From contig OZ004586.1 of the NCBI GenBank assembly GCA_963924555.1, forward strand, positions 7,584,501 through 7,648,500: a DNA stretch of 64,000 bases. Direction: 5' to 3'. The notes under the pieces were generated by a model. That model was not told where the DNA came from. It searched no databases and saw only the letters and a program-made list of their open reading frames with translations. This DNA is from Crambe crambe (Eukaryota; Porifera; Demospongiae; Poecilosclerida; Crambeidae). The position numbers and the translations under genes were made by a program. Within the stretch, counting starts at the first letter, position 1. The number at the start of each line of letters is the position of its first letter. Shown piece by piece: positions 24,774-36,113 of this stretch.

Positions 24774-27252
24774 AAGAATTTCGAACTTATTTAGGAGTAG
24801 AAGCTCTTCAAGGGCACAACGCCGCTTTCATCCATTCAACACAGCTCCAAACCCTCCAATGTGGAAGCACAACTTTATTGCCTATGCGATAGAGATGCAG
24901 TTTCTATCCCTGGACAGAAACGCGAGAAGAAGCAACTACTTGATGCAGGGTTAGGGGAGAAGAGAATTGAAGTTGAGCAGAATTGTTCTTCAACACAACT
25001 GCATGACTGTCTTCTGGCAGCATTCCCACTTTTAAGTGATTGTGGAGGCTATTCACTTCTAAAGTGTGTGCCCAACTCCAGAAATTTACAACTATTACAG
25101 CCACCAGAAACTGGCCACAACCCAGTGAGCCTGAAGGAAGCTGTGGGCCAATCACGAATCTACATTAGGCCACTCCAAAAAAGTATTGTTTTAACTCAGA
25201 GGAAAGAAATAATTGAGGTTAGTAGCTACATATCTAAGTTTAATTAGTAGCAAAGGGGAAGCTTGGAAGCAAATAATCATAAATTAATTACTTCTTTGCT
25301 TTTAGACTTCAGGAGGCCCTGTTGAGAAGTGCTTTAAATGCAACAAGAGGATGAGTTTTTCATCCCTTGCTACACACATCAGTACCTGTGGAGCTGGAGA
25401 CAGTGATGCTGCACACATCAGTACCTGTGGAGCTGGAGACAGTGACGATGATTTTGATCCCCCCCCCCCCCTCCTCCACGATTTCGTCAATCATCTTCTC
25501 GGGCGGACTGCAACTCTGTGCCGCTGTCTTCTCAAGCTGAAAGTGATGTCTTCCAGGATCATTCTCCTGCCTGCACTCTCTTGGAGGAATCTGATCCTTC
25601 TCTCCCTCCCCCCAGTAATTCACATGCTAGCGTTTCTCCCTATCAAAATTTTCCTGGCCCGTCATCTAGACAATCTCCTGTGATAATTGATTCTGACAGT
25701 TCGGAAGATGTGCCTTCACGTGGTGGAAAGAAGGATGTCCTATATGAAATGTTCATCAACTCAAGAGAAAAAGTCGATAGTATGTTGGAGTTATGCTCAG
25801 ATGATGTGAACTTGGCATGTCAAGTTTTGGTTGAAGAGTGCAACTGTCGAACAATACTGATGCTCATGCGTAGCAAGAGGATGGCAAAGATCCAACGACG
25901 AAACATACATATTAATACAGAGAATTTCCTTCATGATGCTCTATCAATTTACAAGGATTTTTCGTCTTTTGATGTATCTGTGCCGTTGGTGGTTCAATAT
26001 GAAGGCCAGAGAGCTATGGACGTGGGAGGAGTAAGAAGAAGCTTCTTCACCACACTCTTAAATGAGTTAAAAACCAATTCAACCCTTGGTTTGTTTGAGG
26101 GGGGTCCTAATGCTCTTCTCCCAGCTTGTAACAACCAAGCCATAGTATGTGGCCATTTCAAGATGCTTGGAGTTATCATAGTACACAGTGTGATGCAAGA
26201 GGGACCTGCTTTTCCTTACTTTCCACCTAGCCTATACTGGTATATGTGTACTGGAAGCATAGAGAAAAGTATTCAGTTCCTTTCAATCTCTGATCTTCCT
26301 TGCTGTTCAAAATCAGCAGTGGATAAGGTAATTTGATTCTTTTTGTGGGCCAGCATGCATTCATGCAAGTTTTGGGGAAAGCTTTCTCTAGTTTTATCTT
26401 CTGAAATTTAGAAACTTACCTGCAGCAGTCACTGACTTACTGCTGATGAAGAACTAGCTACTACAGTTATGCCAGGAGGAGATGTGTTCTGCAGTGATAG
26501 AAGAATGTGGCTGCAGAGTACTGCCAACAGTAAGTTTGCACACACGGTGTAATTAAGGATGTATACGTGCATACTATGAGCACCCCAAAAATAATTTTGG
26601 TGGAATGATTATGCTAGAAAAACAGCAATGTGCACACTTCTGCTATAGCTACTAACACTTTTTTGCTTCATTGTATGCCTTTCTAGTTGGCCACTAGGGA
26701 AGCCATAATCCAGGATATACTCCTGCATCAGCTTATCACTAAAAGGCGGATGGCTGTGGAGAATTTGGTTGAAGGCCTTAAGGCTCTGGATTTTTGGAGT
26801 GTTGTCAGAGCATTTGCAGAGGAACTGGAAAGTCTCTTTGTGTATGGCAACTCTGTTCTCAGCACAGAAGAGCTACTGTCGATTATTAGACCTGCCACAA
26901 ATGTGCCATTCAATATGTTCAGTTGGTTGAGGGAGTATGTGGAGCAATTGGATGAAAAAGGTATGAGTACTTTCCAGAAAGAACTCTCTTGTGTGCCCAA
27001 TCAAGTTATCTGTGTACTGTTTTACTTTATATAGGTCGATCAAAATTTCTACAGTTTTGCACTGGTGCAGGATCAATCCCACCTATTGGTTTGACCAAGC
27101 CTACCATCACTGTGACACTGAACAGTGAATCAAACAGAATTTATGCATCGACTTGTTTGCAGACGTTGTGTCTGCCAGAATTTACTTCAAGAGATGATTT
27201 TACACTTGCTCTCAACATGTCCATATTTGATGAAACTTTCAATGCTATATAG
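24774..27252 (+). pseudogene. HECT E3 ubiquitin-ligase-like gene (G2E3-like architecture), decayed
   Basis: Probable exons 24774-25217, 25306-26327, 26476-26529, 26687-26960 and 27035-27252. Order: a conserved N-terminal block (RRFHPFN, LLDAGLGEKRIE, IYIRPLQ); a CxxC...HxxxC zinc finger with its last 13 residues duplicated; a Ser/Pro-rich linker with a SUMO-interaction-like motif (VIIDSDSSED); then the HECT N-lobe (QRAMDVGGVRRSFFTTLL, GLFEGGPNALLPA, MLGVIIVHS) and C-lobe (LQFCTGAGSIPPIG). The catalytic Cys context is present (YASTC). HECT ligases pass ubiquitin through that Cys. Frame problems: one base lost near 24884, a slip in the 13-C run at 25459-25471, and one or two shifts near 26435-26475, where an acceptor at 26475 could skip the damage. 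Likely a recent pseudogene. Confidence 0.75.
25378..25455 (+). repeat. 39-bp tandem duplication in the zinc-finger exon
   Basis: Two copies of a 39-bp unit encode HISTCGAGDSD twice. The unit is 13 codons, so the frame is kept, and it adds a spare His-Cys pair to the zinc finger. Confidence 0.9.
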
Positions 27253-27626
27253 CTAAGGAGAAAACGTTCAGTGTATGACTTTGACTTAACCCCTCTATTT
27301 TGTGTGTATTTTTACTCTTCCCAAACTGTTTCTTGCTCCAATTCTGGCTACGTGTATAATAAGAAGCGCATGCGTGTAGCTTTTAATATATAGCTCGGCG
27401 CGCGCGGTATATAGTCTGACGTAGTCGACCCTTTACCTCCTTTTCTGTCATCAGAGTAGAAAAATCTGTCATGACAAAAGTAAACGGACTAAGACACCAC
27501 ACCAAAACACCCTCGACTGCAGATGCTTATAAGTTTGCAGGTTCTCCTGCCCCACGCTCTTATAGACTACTGCTAAAGCTTAGTTTTTGTTATAGCAATA
27601 CATAGCCTATTACCTTTGAGAGACTG
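27253..27626. other. Intergenic, contains an NRF1-like site
   Basis: No exon seen. aagcgcatgcgtg lies at about 27364-27376. A GC-richer patch (cggcgcgcgcgg) follows at 27398. This could be a promoter for the plus-strand exon at 27985. Confidence 0.3.
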
Positions 27627-27866
27627 GTAAGGTATCGTCCGACACAAAATGGTGCAGAACCAATTCTCGATCTCAGCTCAGTTCCAATCATTATTTTGGT
27701 GCGGTGTTGAAAAAATTTCGCAGTTCGAATTAGAATTCGAATCGCGTTCATCTTAAAGGAATTGGAATTGGAATGTTCGAAGTGGAATCGTGTTTAGCGC
27801 ATAGCAAATTGGAATTGCAATAGTGTTCGGTGTATATGGAATTTTGACACAAATTACACTTCATAC
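27627..27866 (+). repeat. Long inverted repeat, right member (partner 17269-17541)
   Basis: Reverse complement of 17269-17541, with the same gaattcgaatcgcg and gtaaggtatcgtccgac blocks. It lies about 120 bp upstream of the IBB-like exon. Confidence 0.85.
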
Positions 27867-27984
27867 ATACCACGCGCACGCCATCCAAAACTGCTGACGT
27901 ACTTGGAATTGGCAAGACTGACCAATCAGAATCCTTGAATTCAAATCATTCAGCGCTAACAGGCTCAGATCGGGACAGCGAGAG

Positions 27985-28129
27985 ATGGAAGCACGAGCTC
28001 TTTATAAACGCAGGGGAAAAATCGGACTAACGGATAGAGAGAAGAGGAAAGAAGACAATAAGCTCAATTCCAAGGCAAAGAGAGATGATCTTTTAGCTTC
28101 ACGAAGGAGAATGATTAATAGCAAACAAG
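27985..28129 (+). CDS. Orphan first exon resembling an importin-alpha IBB domain
   Basis: ATG at 27985; the frame ends at a good donor (AAG|GTGAG at 28129/28130). The 48 residues are very basic and include YKRRGKIGLTDREKRKEDN and KAKRDDLLASRRRM, which resembles the importin-beta-binding helix of importin alpha (pattern KAKKDDxxLKRR). That helix binds importin beta in the nuclear-import complex. No downstream armadillo-repeat exon was found before the next minus-strand gene, so this may be a truncated copy, the start of an unrelated basic protein, or a long-intron gene broken by insertions. Confidence 0.4.
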
Positions 28130-28293
28130 GTGAGTTGGATAGCTTGAGTATGGTGATCACACAAAGCTGGTTAAATACCAGCTCTTCTATACAGCTAAGG
28201 CCACTACAAATTGTACTTTAGTTTCCCGTCCTGTAAAGCCCCACAAATACAGGCGGGCGGGAGGCAAAATCCATTATTCCAATATTCAAGTAA

Positions 28294-28399
28294 TAGTTAT
28301 AGCATGCCTTCGAGGGCTGTATGTGATTTATCACATGAGCCCGAGGGCAAAGGTGATAAATCACATACTGCCCGAGGTAAAGGCTTGCTATAACTATTT
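28294..28399. mobile_element. Short hairpin element (about 105 bp)
   Basis: Inverted arms of about 42-45 bp (atagttatagc ... tgtgatttatcac and its reverse complement) lie around a loop of about 12 bases. It looks like a MITE, or the joined ends of one. Confidence 0.65.
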
Positions 28400-29158
28400 T
28401 ACAGCCGTCTGGTAAATGTTTACATAGCTACAGCTACGTGTCTACAGCTGCATGTCTAGAAAGTACTAGGTAGCTATGTGACTAGCTGTATCTAGGCAAC
28501 TCAATGACCTCTGTAAAGATTTTGGTTACTAGCTAGCTAGTAATTCATGCTCGGGGCTGCACCGCCAGACTACTAGCTAGCTGGCTAAATGGACAGTATC
28601 ATCGATATTGATGTTGAGAAGCTGCCGGTGATATCACCTTCTTTATTAAATATAGTAGTAGCTGAGACTGTTCTGCATTGGACTGAAAGATTTCTGTGTA
28701 AATTGCGTTTTTTGATAGGCCTATAGCTTCAATTTTAATGTTTCTCTTGTTTAAAAAAAAATAATAATTTTTTCAATATTTCTCAACACTTAGGCACCAT
28801 CAATAAATTTCCAGGGCTGATATAGAAGTGTCTAGACAGGCAGGCCTAATACATTCCAGGAAACTGTTGTTGTATAGAGATGTACTATCACAAACCATAA
28901 AATTCAATTGGACACGTTATAATAGTAGCCACTTCATATCAACTGTCTGGGCGGTATTGAATCAGTGGAATGATCCAGTGGAATGGAATGGTGGAACCAA
29001 AAAAAAATAAATCCTGTCACAAAGATGGGGTGTTGGGGTGTTACTTTTAGAGCTTACTATCCTGAAAAAGGTGCACACTTGGAGTGTAGACCTAGCTATA
29101 ATTATGCACTCCTTGCGCTCTCGCCAACTGAATTATAAGGGATGAGTATTTAATTTTT
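28400..29158. other. No gene; shares a block with 34740-34860
   Basis: 28915-28998 shares two segments (about 40 bp each) with 34745-34858, one direct and one inverted. They include tandem attccattccactggacc motifs. It is a rearranged repeat fragment. The rest is featureless AT-rich sequence. Confidence 0.5.
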
Positions 29159-32100
29159 TCAGTCAATATTAAAGCCTAGATAATCCTTTAAAGCTGTTTT
29201 ATGATCTGGTGTTAATAATTTTATATCTTCGGACACGAAGAGCATTGATGGCTGCCATTTACTCAGAATGCAAGGTAAATTTGGGTGGTAGTAAGCATTT
29301 CCAAAACGACTCTGTGGAAGAGATGAAGTAGGTGAGGAAAATGAACGCCATTCTTCATGTCGGACAACTAAATCATATGGTGAAATGACTGGTTTCTGAT
29401 ACCGCTGACCACATCCTGAGCAAACAGATATGTTTCCAGTTATGAAACACAATTGGAATAGTCCCTGTGGGGGATATAACTGATGCCTCTGTGGTACATT
29501 TGGCCAAGGTAGCTACATAATCTTGAGTCGATGGATTATTTGTAACTGTAGCGCTTGTACAAAATGATGAACTTGTTATGTTTATCTGTGGACTTATTGT
29601 AATATCATGTGAACATTGTAGAGAACCCAGTGGTGAAGCTACTTGGAAATTTGATGAAGGCTCAGGTATTTGCAGAGAAACTCTAGATTCCACTGTTTCC
29701 TTCCTCTTACGCTTTCTGGGTGGTTCAGATCCCTTACGTCCTTTACCCTTGGGCATTCCAGAAGTAGCCATGGATGTGAGATTAGGTACACGCTTGGTTT
29801 TTTTGTAAAATGCCACAAACTCTAGTAATTTGCCATTCAGTTCAGCCACTGCAACAGTATGTGAGCAGATTCCAATACTTTTGAAGTGACAACATTCACT
29901 ATCACAAATAAATCGATTTCCCTTTCCTGGCTTCACTAAATGTGGTCGACTACTACTATAACTTTTGACCATTCTTGCTTGTGGATGCATCCAGGTGACA
30001 AAGAGAAATTATTGCGATCTGCAAGTAAGGCTTCAGCTTTCAGCCAGATCCCTGTAAGGGTTTGCAAAGGAACTGAAGTACTACTTGAAAAAGATTGAAC
30101 ATTCACTGATAACGAGTTGGATGTAGATGGTAAAGCCGGAGAAGGCTGATTTTCTTGCACATTTGACTCCTCATTATGAATATCAGCATCAGATAAGCAT
30201 GTTCCTTGAACCCTATTTTCAAAATACCGCTTCCGGCTATCGGGTGTCATACAGAACCAATCAGTGGGTGAAACTTCAAGGAATTTGAATTCCTTGCAAA
30301 ATTGCCATTTTCCACGACCACAAATTGCTCTTTGTAACTCTTCCTGCTGATCAGTGATAAGGTCATGCATTTTATTGATAAATTCAGGTATGTCACTCTT
30401 TTTATAATCCACTTTTGATTTTAACATAAAATTAACAGTTTCACTGACATTAGTGTTGAAACTAGAGGGGGGTGACCCTAAACCTGCTTTTGTACGAACA
30501 GATGAAAGTGCAGAGGATTTCACTAAGGCTGCTTTGTAGGTATCAAACCAATTGTAAAACTTTAATCCATTTTCATGACGGGATTCCCAAATAGATTTTA
30601 ATGAATGAAATTTTTGATCGAAATCTTTATCATCAGCACAATCAATTAGACCTTCGTAATATGTAGAACCAATCTGAGATCCCATTATGTCACCAATAAA
30701 CTTTTCAGTGATTGATGTAGAACATCCAAGCTCTTTCAATTTCTGTTTGATATTACGCCGAAGATGGATGGAACAGATTAGGTGAGTTGAAGAATTCAAT
30801 GCATTGCTGAAGGCAGTGTACAGAGCTTCTTCTCCATCTGTGCCAAATGCTTTGATGTTGGCTAACTCGGGCTGTAATCCAATTAATGTGCTGATGAAAT
30901 TCAAATAGGTTTGATGGGTCTTACGATAATGTATCATAATAGGACCAACAAAAACCGGATGCTTACTATAGCGGCTTGATTCTAACAGCATTTGGCGATA
31001 GGTCACTACAGTGACATCAAATTCACCTAAATTAAAGGTTGGATCAACTGTCATGACACAAAATGGATTTTGTGTACAAAATTTAACTAAATCCAGAATT
31101 TGTCTATCGGTGGCCAATATAATAGATGGTTCGGGTGCAGCACGAATATCACGAATATATCTTGCATACCCTCCACTCTTGCATAACTGCACAACATGAA
31201 ATAAATCGTCATCTTGTGAAGTTCGTTTCTCAGTACGCCTGTAGTAAAGAGCTTGTTGTTCGTTTCGTGGAAGAGTGCCTGGAGTTTTTACACACATGAC
31301 ACCTCCCACCTTTGACGAAACTGACTGAACCACACGTTTCGGACCATGAACATTACATTCTTGTTTGATTAATTCACGTGTACTTGGCCAAGTGGGATGA
31401 TAAGGAATTTTTGATTTAGCATTCCCATGAGGTGACGCAGTTGGAGAGAAACCACGAGGTATATAATACACAGCTAAGCATAAGTGGTGAGGATTTCCAG
31501 AAGCATCTGAAAAACAAAAATTCATTTTTAATAATTGTATAGACAATGTGCTTTAAATTCAAATTTGTAGAGGTACTTTAGTATGCCACAATATCCGTTC
31601 TGTAGCACAAAGTTGAAATGGAGGTAGTACCTAGCAGTACACTGGACTACATACATACATGCATATACTGTATTCTGACCATTTTTATACTACATACCAG
31701 TAACGAATGCTAGAATTCTTCTAAATCCCTGATTTGAAGGGTGGCGACTATATAATCGCCGCAACTTAAAACAATCACTTGCTTCTGATGCACATTTCTC
31801 AATTTCCATCACATCACCACTTTGCTGCACTTTGAATAATGTTGTATGAGAACCGACATGTTCCCATCTACCAAAATTATCTTTCTTGGCATCATCAGGG
31901 TGGTGAAGCTTGGTTATGTCAATAACATACGTGGCAGACTTTTTGATGTTTACTGGTCTAACAAAACAAATCTTGGAAGATGGTTGAAGAAGGATGTCCA
32001 ATATCTCTTCTACTGCATACTTGGGCGGAGGTGATTCATATATAGGAGCATCACTATAATCAATTATACATATTTCACAGCTAGCATGCATGTAGAAAAT

Positions 32101-32200
32101 GTGGGCTGAGCATGATGCTTGAATAATAAGACAGATTTTACCTACACTGAAGGCTTTTGTTTATTATTACAGTTGCCTAGACCACTAATAATCTGAGGAC

Positions 32201-32210
32201 TTTTTTTTTT

Positions 32211-32241
<31 letters not shown>

Positions 32242-32245
32242 GGGG
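32201..32245 (+). repeat. T(20)G(25) homopolymer junction
   Basis: Twenty T followed by 25 G, in the third intron of the MULE-like gene. The G run could form a G-quadruplex. Its length is uncertain in any assembly. Confidence 0.85.
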
Positions 32246-32522
32246 CATATACACCAAACTGATTATCCTTGCTGTGTATGTGCATTGTGAGGTAGGGTTC
32301 TTACCAAGTATCATCACTGTCTTCGGTGTTGAGAGATGTAACTTCATTAGTTTCTGAATAAACAATAGTACAATCAAAACTGGATAAAAATGCTCAAATT
32401 ACTACTAAAAGTTGTTGCACACGACTATCACACAGCAGCACAAAACTGTGCCCTGCTCTGCATGTCAAAACAATGGGATCCAAGGACATTCTAAGTTTCT
32501 CCTGGTCAACAGTATTCCAAAT

Positions 32523-32823
32523 AAGGGAAAAAGCATTTCGTGAAATGAAAAAAAGATGTAGGGATGACCACTGCTCAAAAAAGTAAGGAAACAAGAAGGA
32601 TGGAAATGGGATCAATCTTTGTTCTGTATATCCAGCCAACAATCCCTACATATACACACATTACTACACTATAATCTGAAGTTACCTGACGTATATGTAG
32701 GGATTGTTGGCTGGATATACAGAACAAAGATTGATCCCATTTCCATCCTTCTTGTTTCCTTACTTTTTTGAGCAGTGGTCATCCCTACATCTTTTTTTCA
32801 TTTCACGAAATGCTTTTTCCCTT
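32523..32823. mobile_element. 301-bp foldback/palindromic element
   Basis: Two near-perfect inverted arms of about 132 bp (32523-32654 and 32692-32823) around a 37-base loop. Arms begin aagggaaaaagcatttcg and reach the loop with ccctacatata. It lies in the second intron of the MULE-like gene. Mirror-image ORFs in both arms are artefacts of the palindrome. Confidence 0.85.
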
Positions 32824-33344
32824 ACTTGTTCCTGGTCTTTTTTTCTCTCTTTTATGGTTTTAGCTATGATTAGAGTTCATTCTTCTATGTGTATGCAGGG
32901 ACAGATGAAAGAAGTTCTCCAATAGCATACCAGCCCAATTATTTATCGAGTCAAGGTGTTGTGTTGTTGAGCCATACTTGGAGGTCGAAGATGCTGAAAT
33001 AGAGTCCACCGTGGTGAATCTAAATCCCCGAATCGATACAGTAGTCTATCATCAGCTAGAGCTAGCTAGAGACAGCTGAGTAATATTATGATTTCGAATA
33101 ATTGGATATTCAAATACATGCGCATGCGTATTACAGAAAAGATGGCTTCCTAATTGAATTAGTCGAGTGCTGTGCTCCATAGTGTCTCCTTTTTCATCGA
33201 CTCTTTCGAGGATCAACGAGTAGAAAAGATCGTAGTTGGTAGAATTTGGAGTGGATTTGTCCAGAAATCATGGCTGTAGCTTGAGTGGTTCGAGAGATAT
33301 GGTTGTCTAAGAAGAATAATAGAGAAGAAGAAGAATATAGCGAT

Positions 33345-33555
33345 TTACCTGCTTGCCGTATTTCTGAAACGGTAAGCTCCCTGGTCCTGAAACTTGGTCT
33401 GCACATTGTAGTAGGCTCTAGTAGGCTGGATAATCATTCACAGTAGCTTTTGTTAGGTCTAAGTGGGAGAACTAGAATTTCACTTTAGTATTAGTCTATA
33501 GGCGGCACGCGCGGCCGTCCGAGTCATCCCTACATAGAGAGTGCTACCGCACTCT
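33345..33555 (-). repeat. Dispersed repeat, partner of 11250-11526
   Basis: Reverse orientation of the block before the DDE_Tnp_4 remnant, including ccgtccgagtcatcc and tttctgaaacggtaag. It lies in the second intron of the MULE-like gene. Confidence 0.8.
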
Positions 33556-34019
33556 GATACTACACACTATTGTCACTGACACTACTCTAAATATAGCACA
33601 CTAAAATGCACACTAATAAACATGCTTTTAAAGCCAAATGAAATTGACTACCTTCTGAATTGAACTGAAGAGTTTGAGCAACCATGTTCCTGCAAAAGTT
33701 CAAAAGACACTATCATAAGCTTTCTCTCAGATCCCAACATGCAGAGGCAGATCTACAATGCAGCTAGTTCTAGTTATGCGGATGGGTTGGGTAAGGGGTC
33801 TGGCTTGCGAGACTAGCTCTAGTTATTGCTACCACCTAACTGCCTAGCCACATTCAAGATCCCCACTTTAAATTAAATCTAGCTCTCTTGCAAAGAACTG
33901 ACCTGTGTAATTGACTCTTTATCACTTTCACAGGAGAGTCGCCTATTTGAATGGGGCTAAGCTCTGGTTCTGATTCGGTGTCAGATATGACAATGCAGTC
34001 AGCCATCTTACTTATACTA

Positions 34020-34366
34020 TAGTGGTGGGCGATACTGATACCAAATATCGATACTTCACTGATGGAACCAAGTATCAGTATCGAAATATCAATTAGGCGG
34101 GTATCGACCTTATCATGTGACAGTGCAAAGTGCAGAGTACAGTCTATCTAGCGAGTCCGTATCTAGCAGCTGAGCTAGTTTAGCTATAAACTCTTATTTC
34201 TAAACAAAAACATAACCTTTTATAGGTCCTCTTGAAGATGGTCTACATCAGAGATTCCTCTGACCACCATTTAGTATCGTATCATTACAGTATCAATATC
34301 ACTGTTTTTGCGAGAAAAGTACTTGGTATCGTATCATTACAAAAAAGCTAGTATCGCCCACTACTA
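34020..34366. mobile_element. hAT-type MITE with exact 8-bp TSD, just upstream of a start codon
   Basis: TIRs TAGTGGTGGGCGATACT and TAGTAGTGGGCGATACT (16 of 17 match) bound a 347-bp element rich in gtatcg and gatacc motifs. It is flanked by TTATACTA at 34012-34019 and 34367-34374. The 8-bp duplication is the hallmark of hAT transposition. No transposase is encoded. Confidence 0.9.
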
Positions 34367-34945
34367 TTATACTAGCACATGGAATTCTACTGAGCATGCT
34401 CAAGAAATCATGTGCGTGGGCGTGGCTTAAATTTTAATATGTGACTGTATAACTATGTAGTTAGCTTAAAGTAAGCTCTGGGTGTGCAGTTTACTTGCTT
34501 ACAAGAAGAACAGAGAACTGGGTCTTTAGGAATCTGGTATCTAGCAATAGATTACTGAACTAGAACTGACTACGACTGTATATACTGTAAGTAGAGTACT
34601 AGCCTCGTCCCCAGGGGCCTGGGTAGAGTACATGCATATCTAGTTAGTCTGGGGGGGGGGGGGGGGGGGGGGCCAGACTCCATCGAGTCTGGCCCGGGAG
34701 ACTATATCTAGTTCCAGTCATGATATGATTATTGAAGTCTTTGAAAAAGTTGGTTCCACCATTCCATTCCACTGGACCATTCCATTCCACTGGACCATTC
34801 CACCGATTCAATACCGCCATTGGACATGTTATAATAATAGCCACTTCATAAACTGTCTGGCCTTTGAAGTACATAGCCACAATGTACTAGAATTACAACT
34901 GGTGGCTTCCCTTTGATGTAGCACTCAAATAGGCTGTAATTACCA
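34367..34945. other. Repeat fragments and a G(22) run; no gene
   Basis: Contains gcctcgtccccagg (34602), a run of 22 G (34651-34672), a ccagactc/gagtctgg hairpin at 34673-34692, and the block shared with 28915-28998. These look like joined ends of several small elements. Confidence 0.6.
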
Positions 34946-35948
34946 TTACATAAACAGGATGTCTGAGTTTTTAAAATTGCATAAAATTTTGTATATAAAT
35001 ATACAAAAAAAAATAAATAAAAGAAAAAGAAAAAAAGAAAGGTCAACTAGTTCTTGGGATTCTGGGCTTGGAACAGTTAGAACACTGAGGATAATATTCC
35101 TGTGACTCTTCAGATTCTGGCATTTCTTCCGAGCAATGGATGCAGATGTCTTGGAGGTTTGCTGAATAATACAGTTTTTCAACTGGTTCAGTGCACTGCA
35201 GTTTCTTGACGTACACAACATCCTTCTGTTCAGGTCAGGTGGAATATCTGCATCCTGTAGCTCTGATCCACACGAGAATGATAACCCATCCAGCACTCTC
35301 TCCATGGCTTGCTTCTCCAGCCAGTCAAGTATTGCATTATGGAGTTCATCTTTTTTATTCCGTGCAGGGGCTATACGTGGTGGAAGAGTTCGAGAGGGTG
35401 ACCTATGCGCCATCAAGATTGTAAAAACGTTAGGAAGCTGTACTGGTGAAGAGGATACGGAGGAAGGTTCATCATCCTTCTTCAATTTAACATCTACACA
35501 TAAAAAAGACACTGATAGGTACACGTGAATTGCAAGCTATAGTGGGTGTACACTGAGGGCTTGTATTCACATCAACTGGACACAGGAGAAAAACTGTCCA
35601 GATCACAGCTAGAAGCTAGTCTTATAAAAAAAAAAAAAAAAGGCTTAGTAGCCTGTATGCCAGATTCTTAGGCCTATTTATATGTAAAAAGGCTTAGCTA
35701 TAGTTACAAGTAAGTAGCTATACCTACTGCTTACTGGAGTCTCCCACAATGTCCAGGGAATCTTTGCAACTTCCCACACGGATTTCATCCACACTGTGGC
35801 CTGCCAAATCTTCACTGTTCAGTCTGCTAGCCAAATTGTTGTACAGCTCCTTGACAGTGGTTCTTTCATCATCTTCTTGGTATATAGTCCAAGGAAGGAT
35901 GGTTTTCCTTCCAACAGAGTCATACACACTAACACTAACTAGTGCCAT
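34946..35948 (-). CDS. Unknown two-exon gene, divergent from the DLGAP-like gene
   Basis: Exon 1 from ATG 35948 to 35735 (an earlier in-frame ATG at 35975 is also possible); exon 2 from 35493, open to 34946. The splice phase agrees. The protein starts MALVSVSVYDSVGRKTILPW, then an acidic stretch and a Ser/Pro-rich region with basic tracts. The last 40 residues (FFLFLLFIFF...) come from a T-rich tract and are probably not coding, so the true 3' end is uncertain. I do not recognise the family. The start lies 166 bp from the plus-strand DLGAP-like start, so a shared promoter is plausible. Confidence 0.5.
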
Positions 35949-36113
35949 AGCTAGAAAACAGCTGCAAAGTGTCACGTGATCTTAGCATGTGGTAAATATT
36001 GAAGTGTTAATTGAATAATTAAAAAAGTAGGCGGGTACTAAATTAGCAAGCGGGCGGTGGACAGGAAACTAAACTACAATTTGTAATGGCCTAACCAGAT
36101 TCATTTTATCTTT

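Larger units (their letters stand above)
29159..34006 (-). pseudogene. MULE-type transposase-like protein with SWIM zinc finger, 5 exons
   Basis: Exons 33903-34006, 33652-33689, 32305-32353, 31698-32080, and 31506 down to 29159. All splice phases agree (2, 1, 2, 1), so the model is well supported. It begins MADCIVISDTESEPELSPI, a SUMO-interaction-like start. The MULE core shows VMTVDPTFNLGEFDVT (first Asp), FGTDGEEALYTAF (second Asp) and TNVSETVNFMLK (candidate Glu). After it comes a SWIM finger (CDSECCHFKSIGICSH: CxCxnCxH) and a C-terminal Cys pair block (VCSGCGQRY). The family is Mutator-like transposase; many animal copies are multi-exon and possibly domesticated. Two frame changes in the last exon (near 29985 and 29462) break it. 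Its introns host a foldback element, a dispersed repeat and a T20G25 run. Confidence 0.8.

Noticed and set aside
32394-32925. Two ORFs on opposite strands with the same first 40 residues
   Set aside because: They are the two arms of the 301-bp foldback element, not genes.
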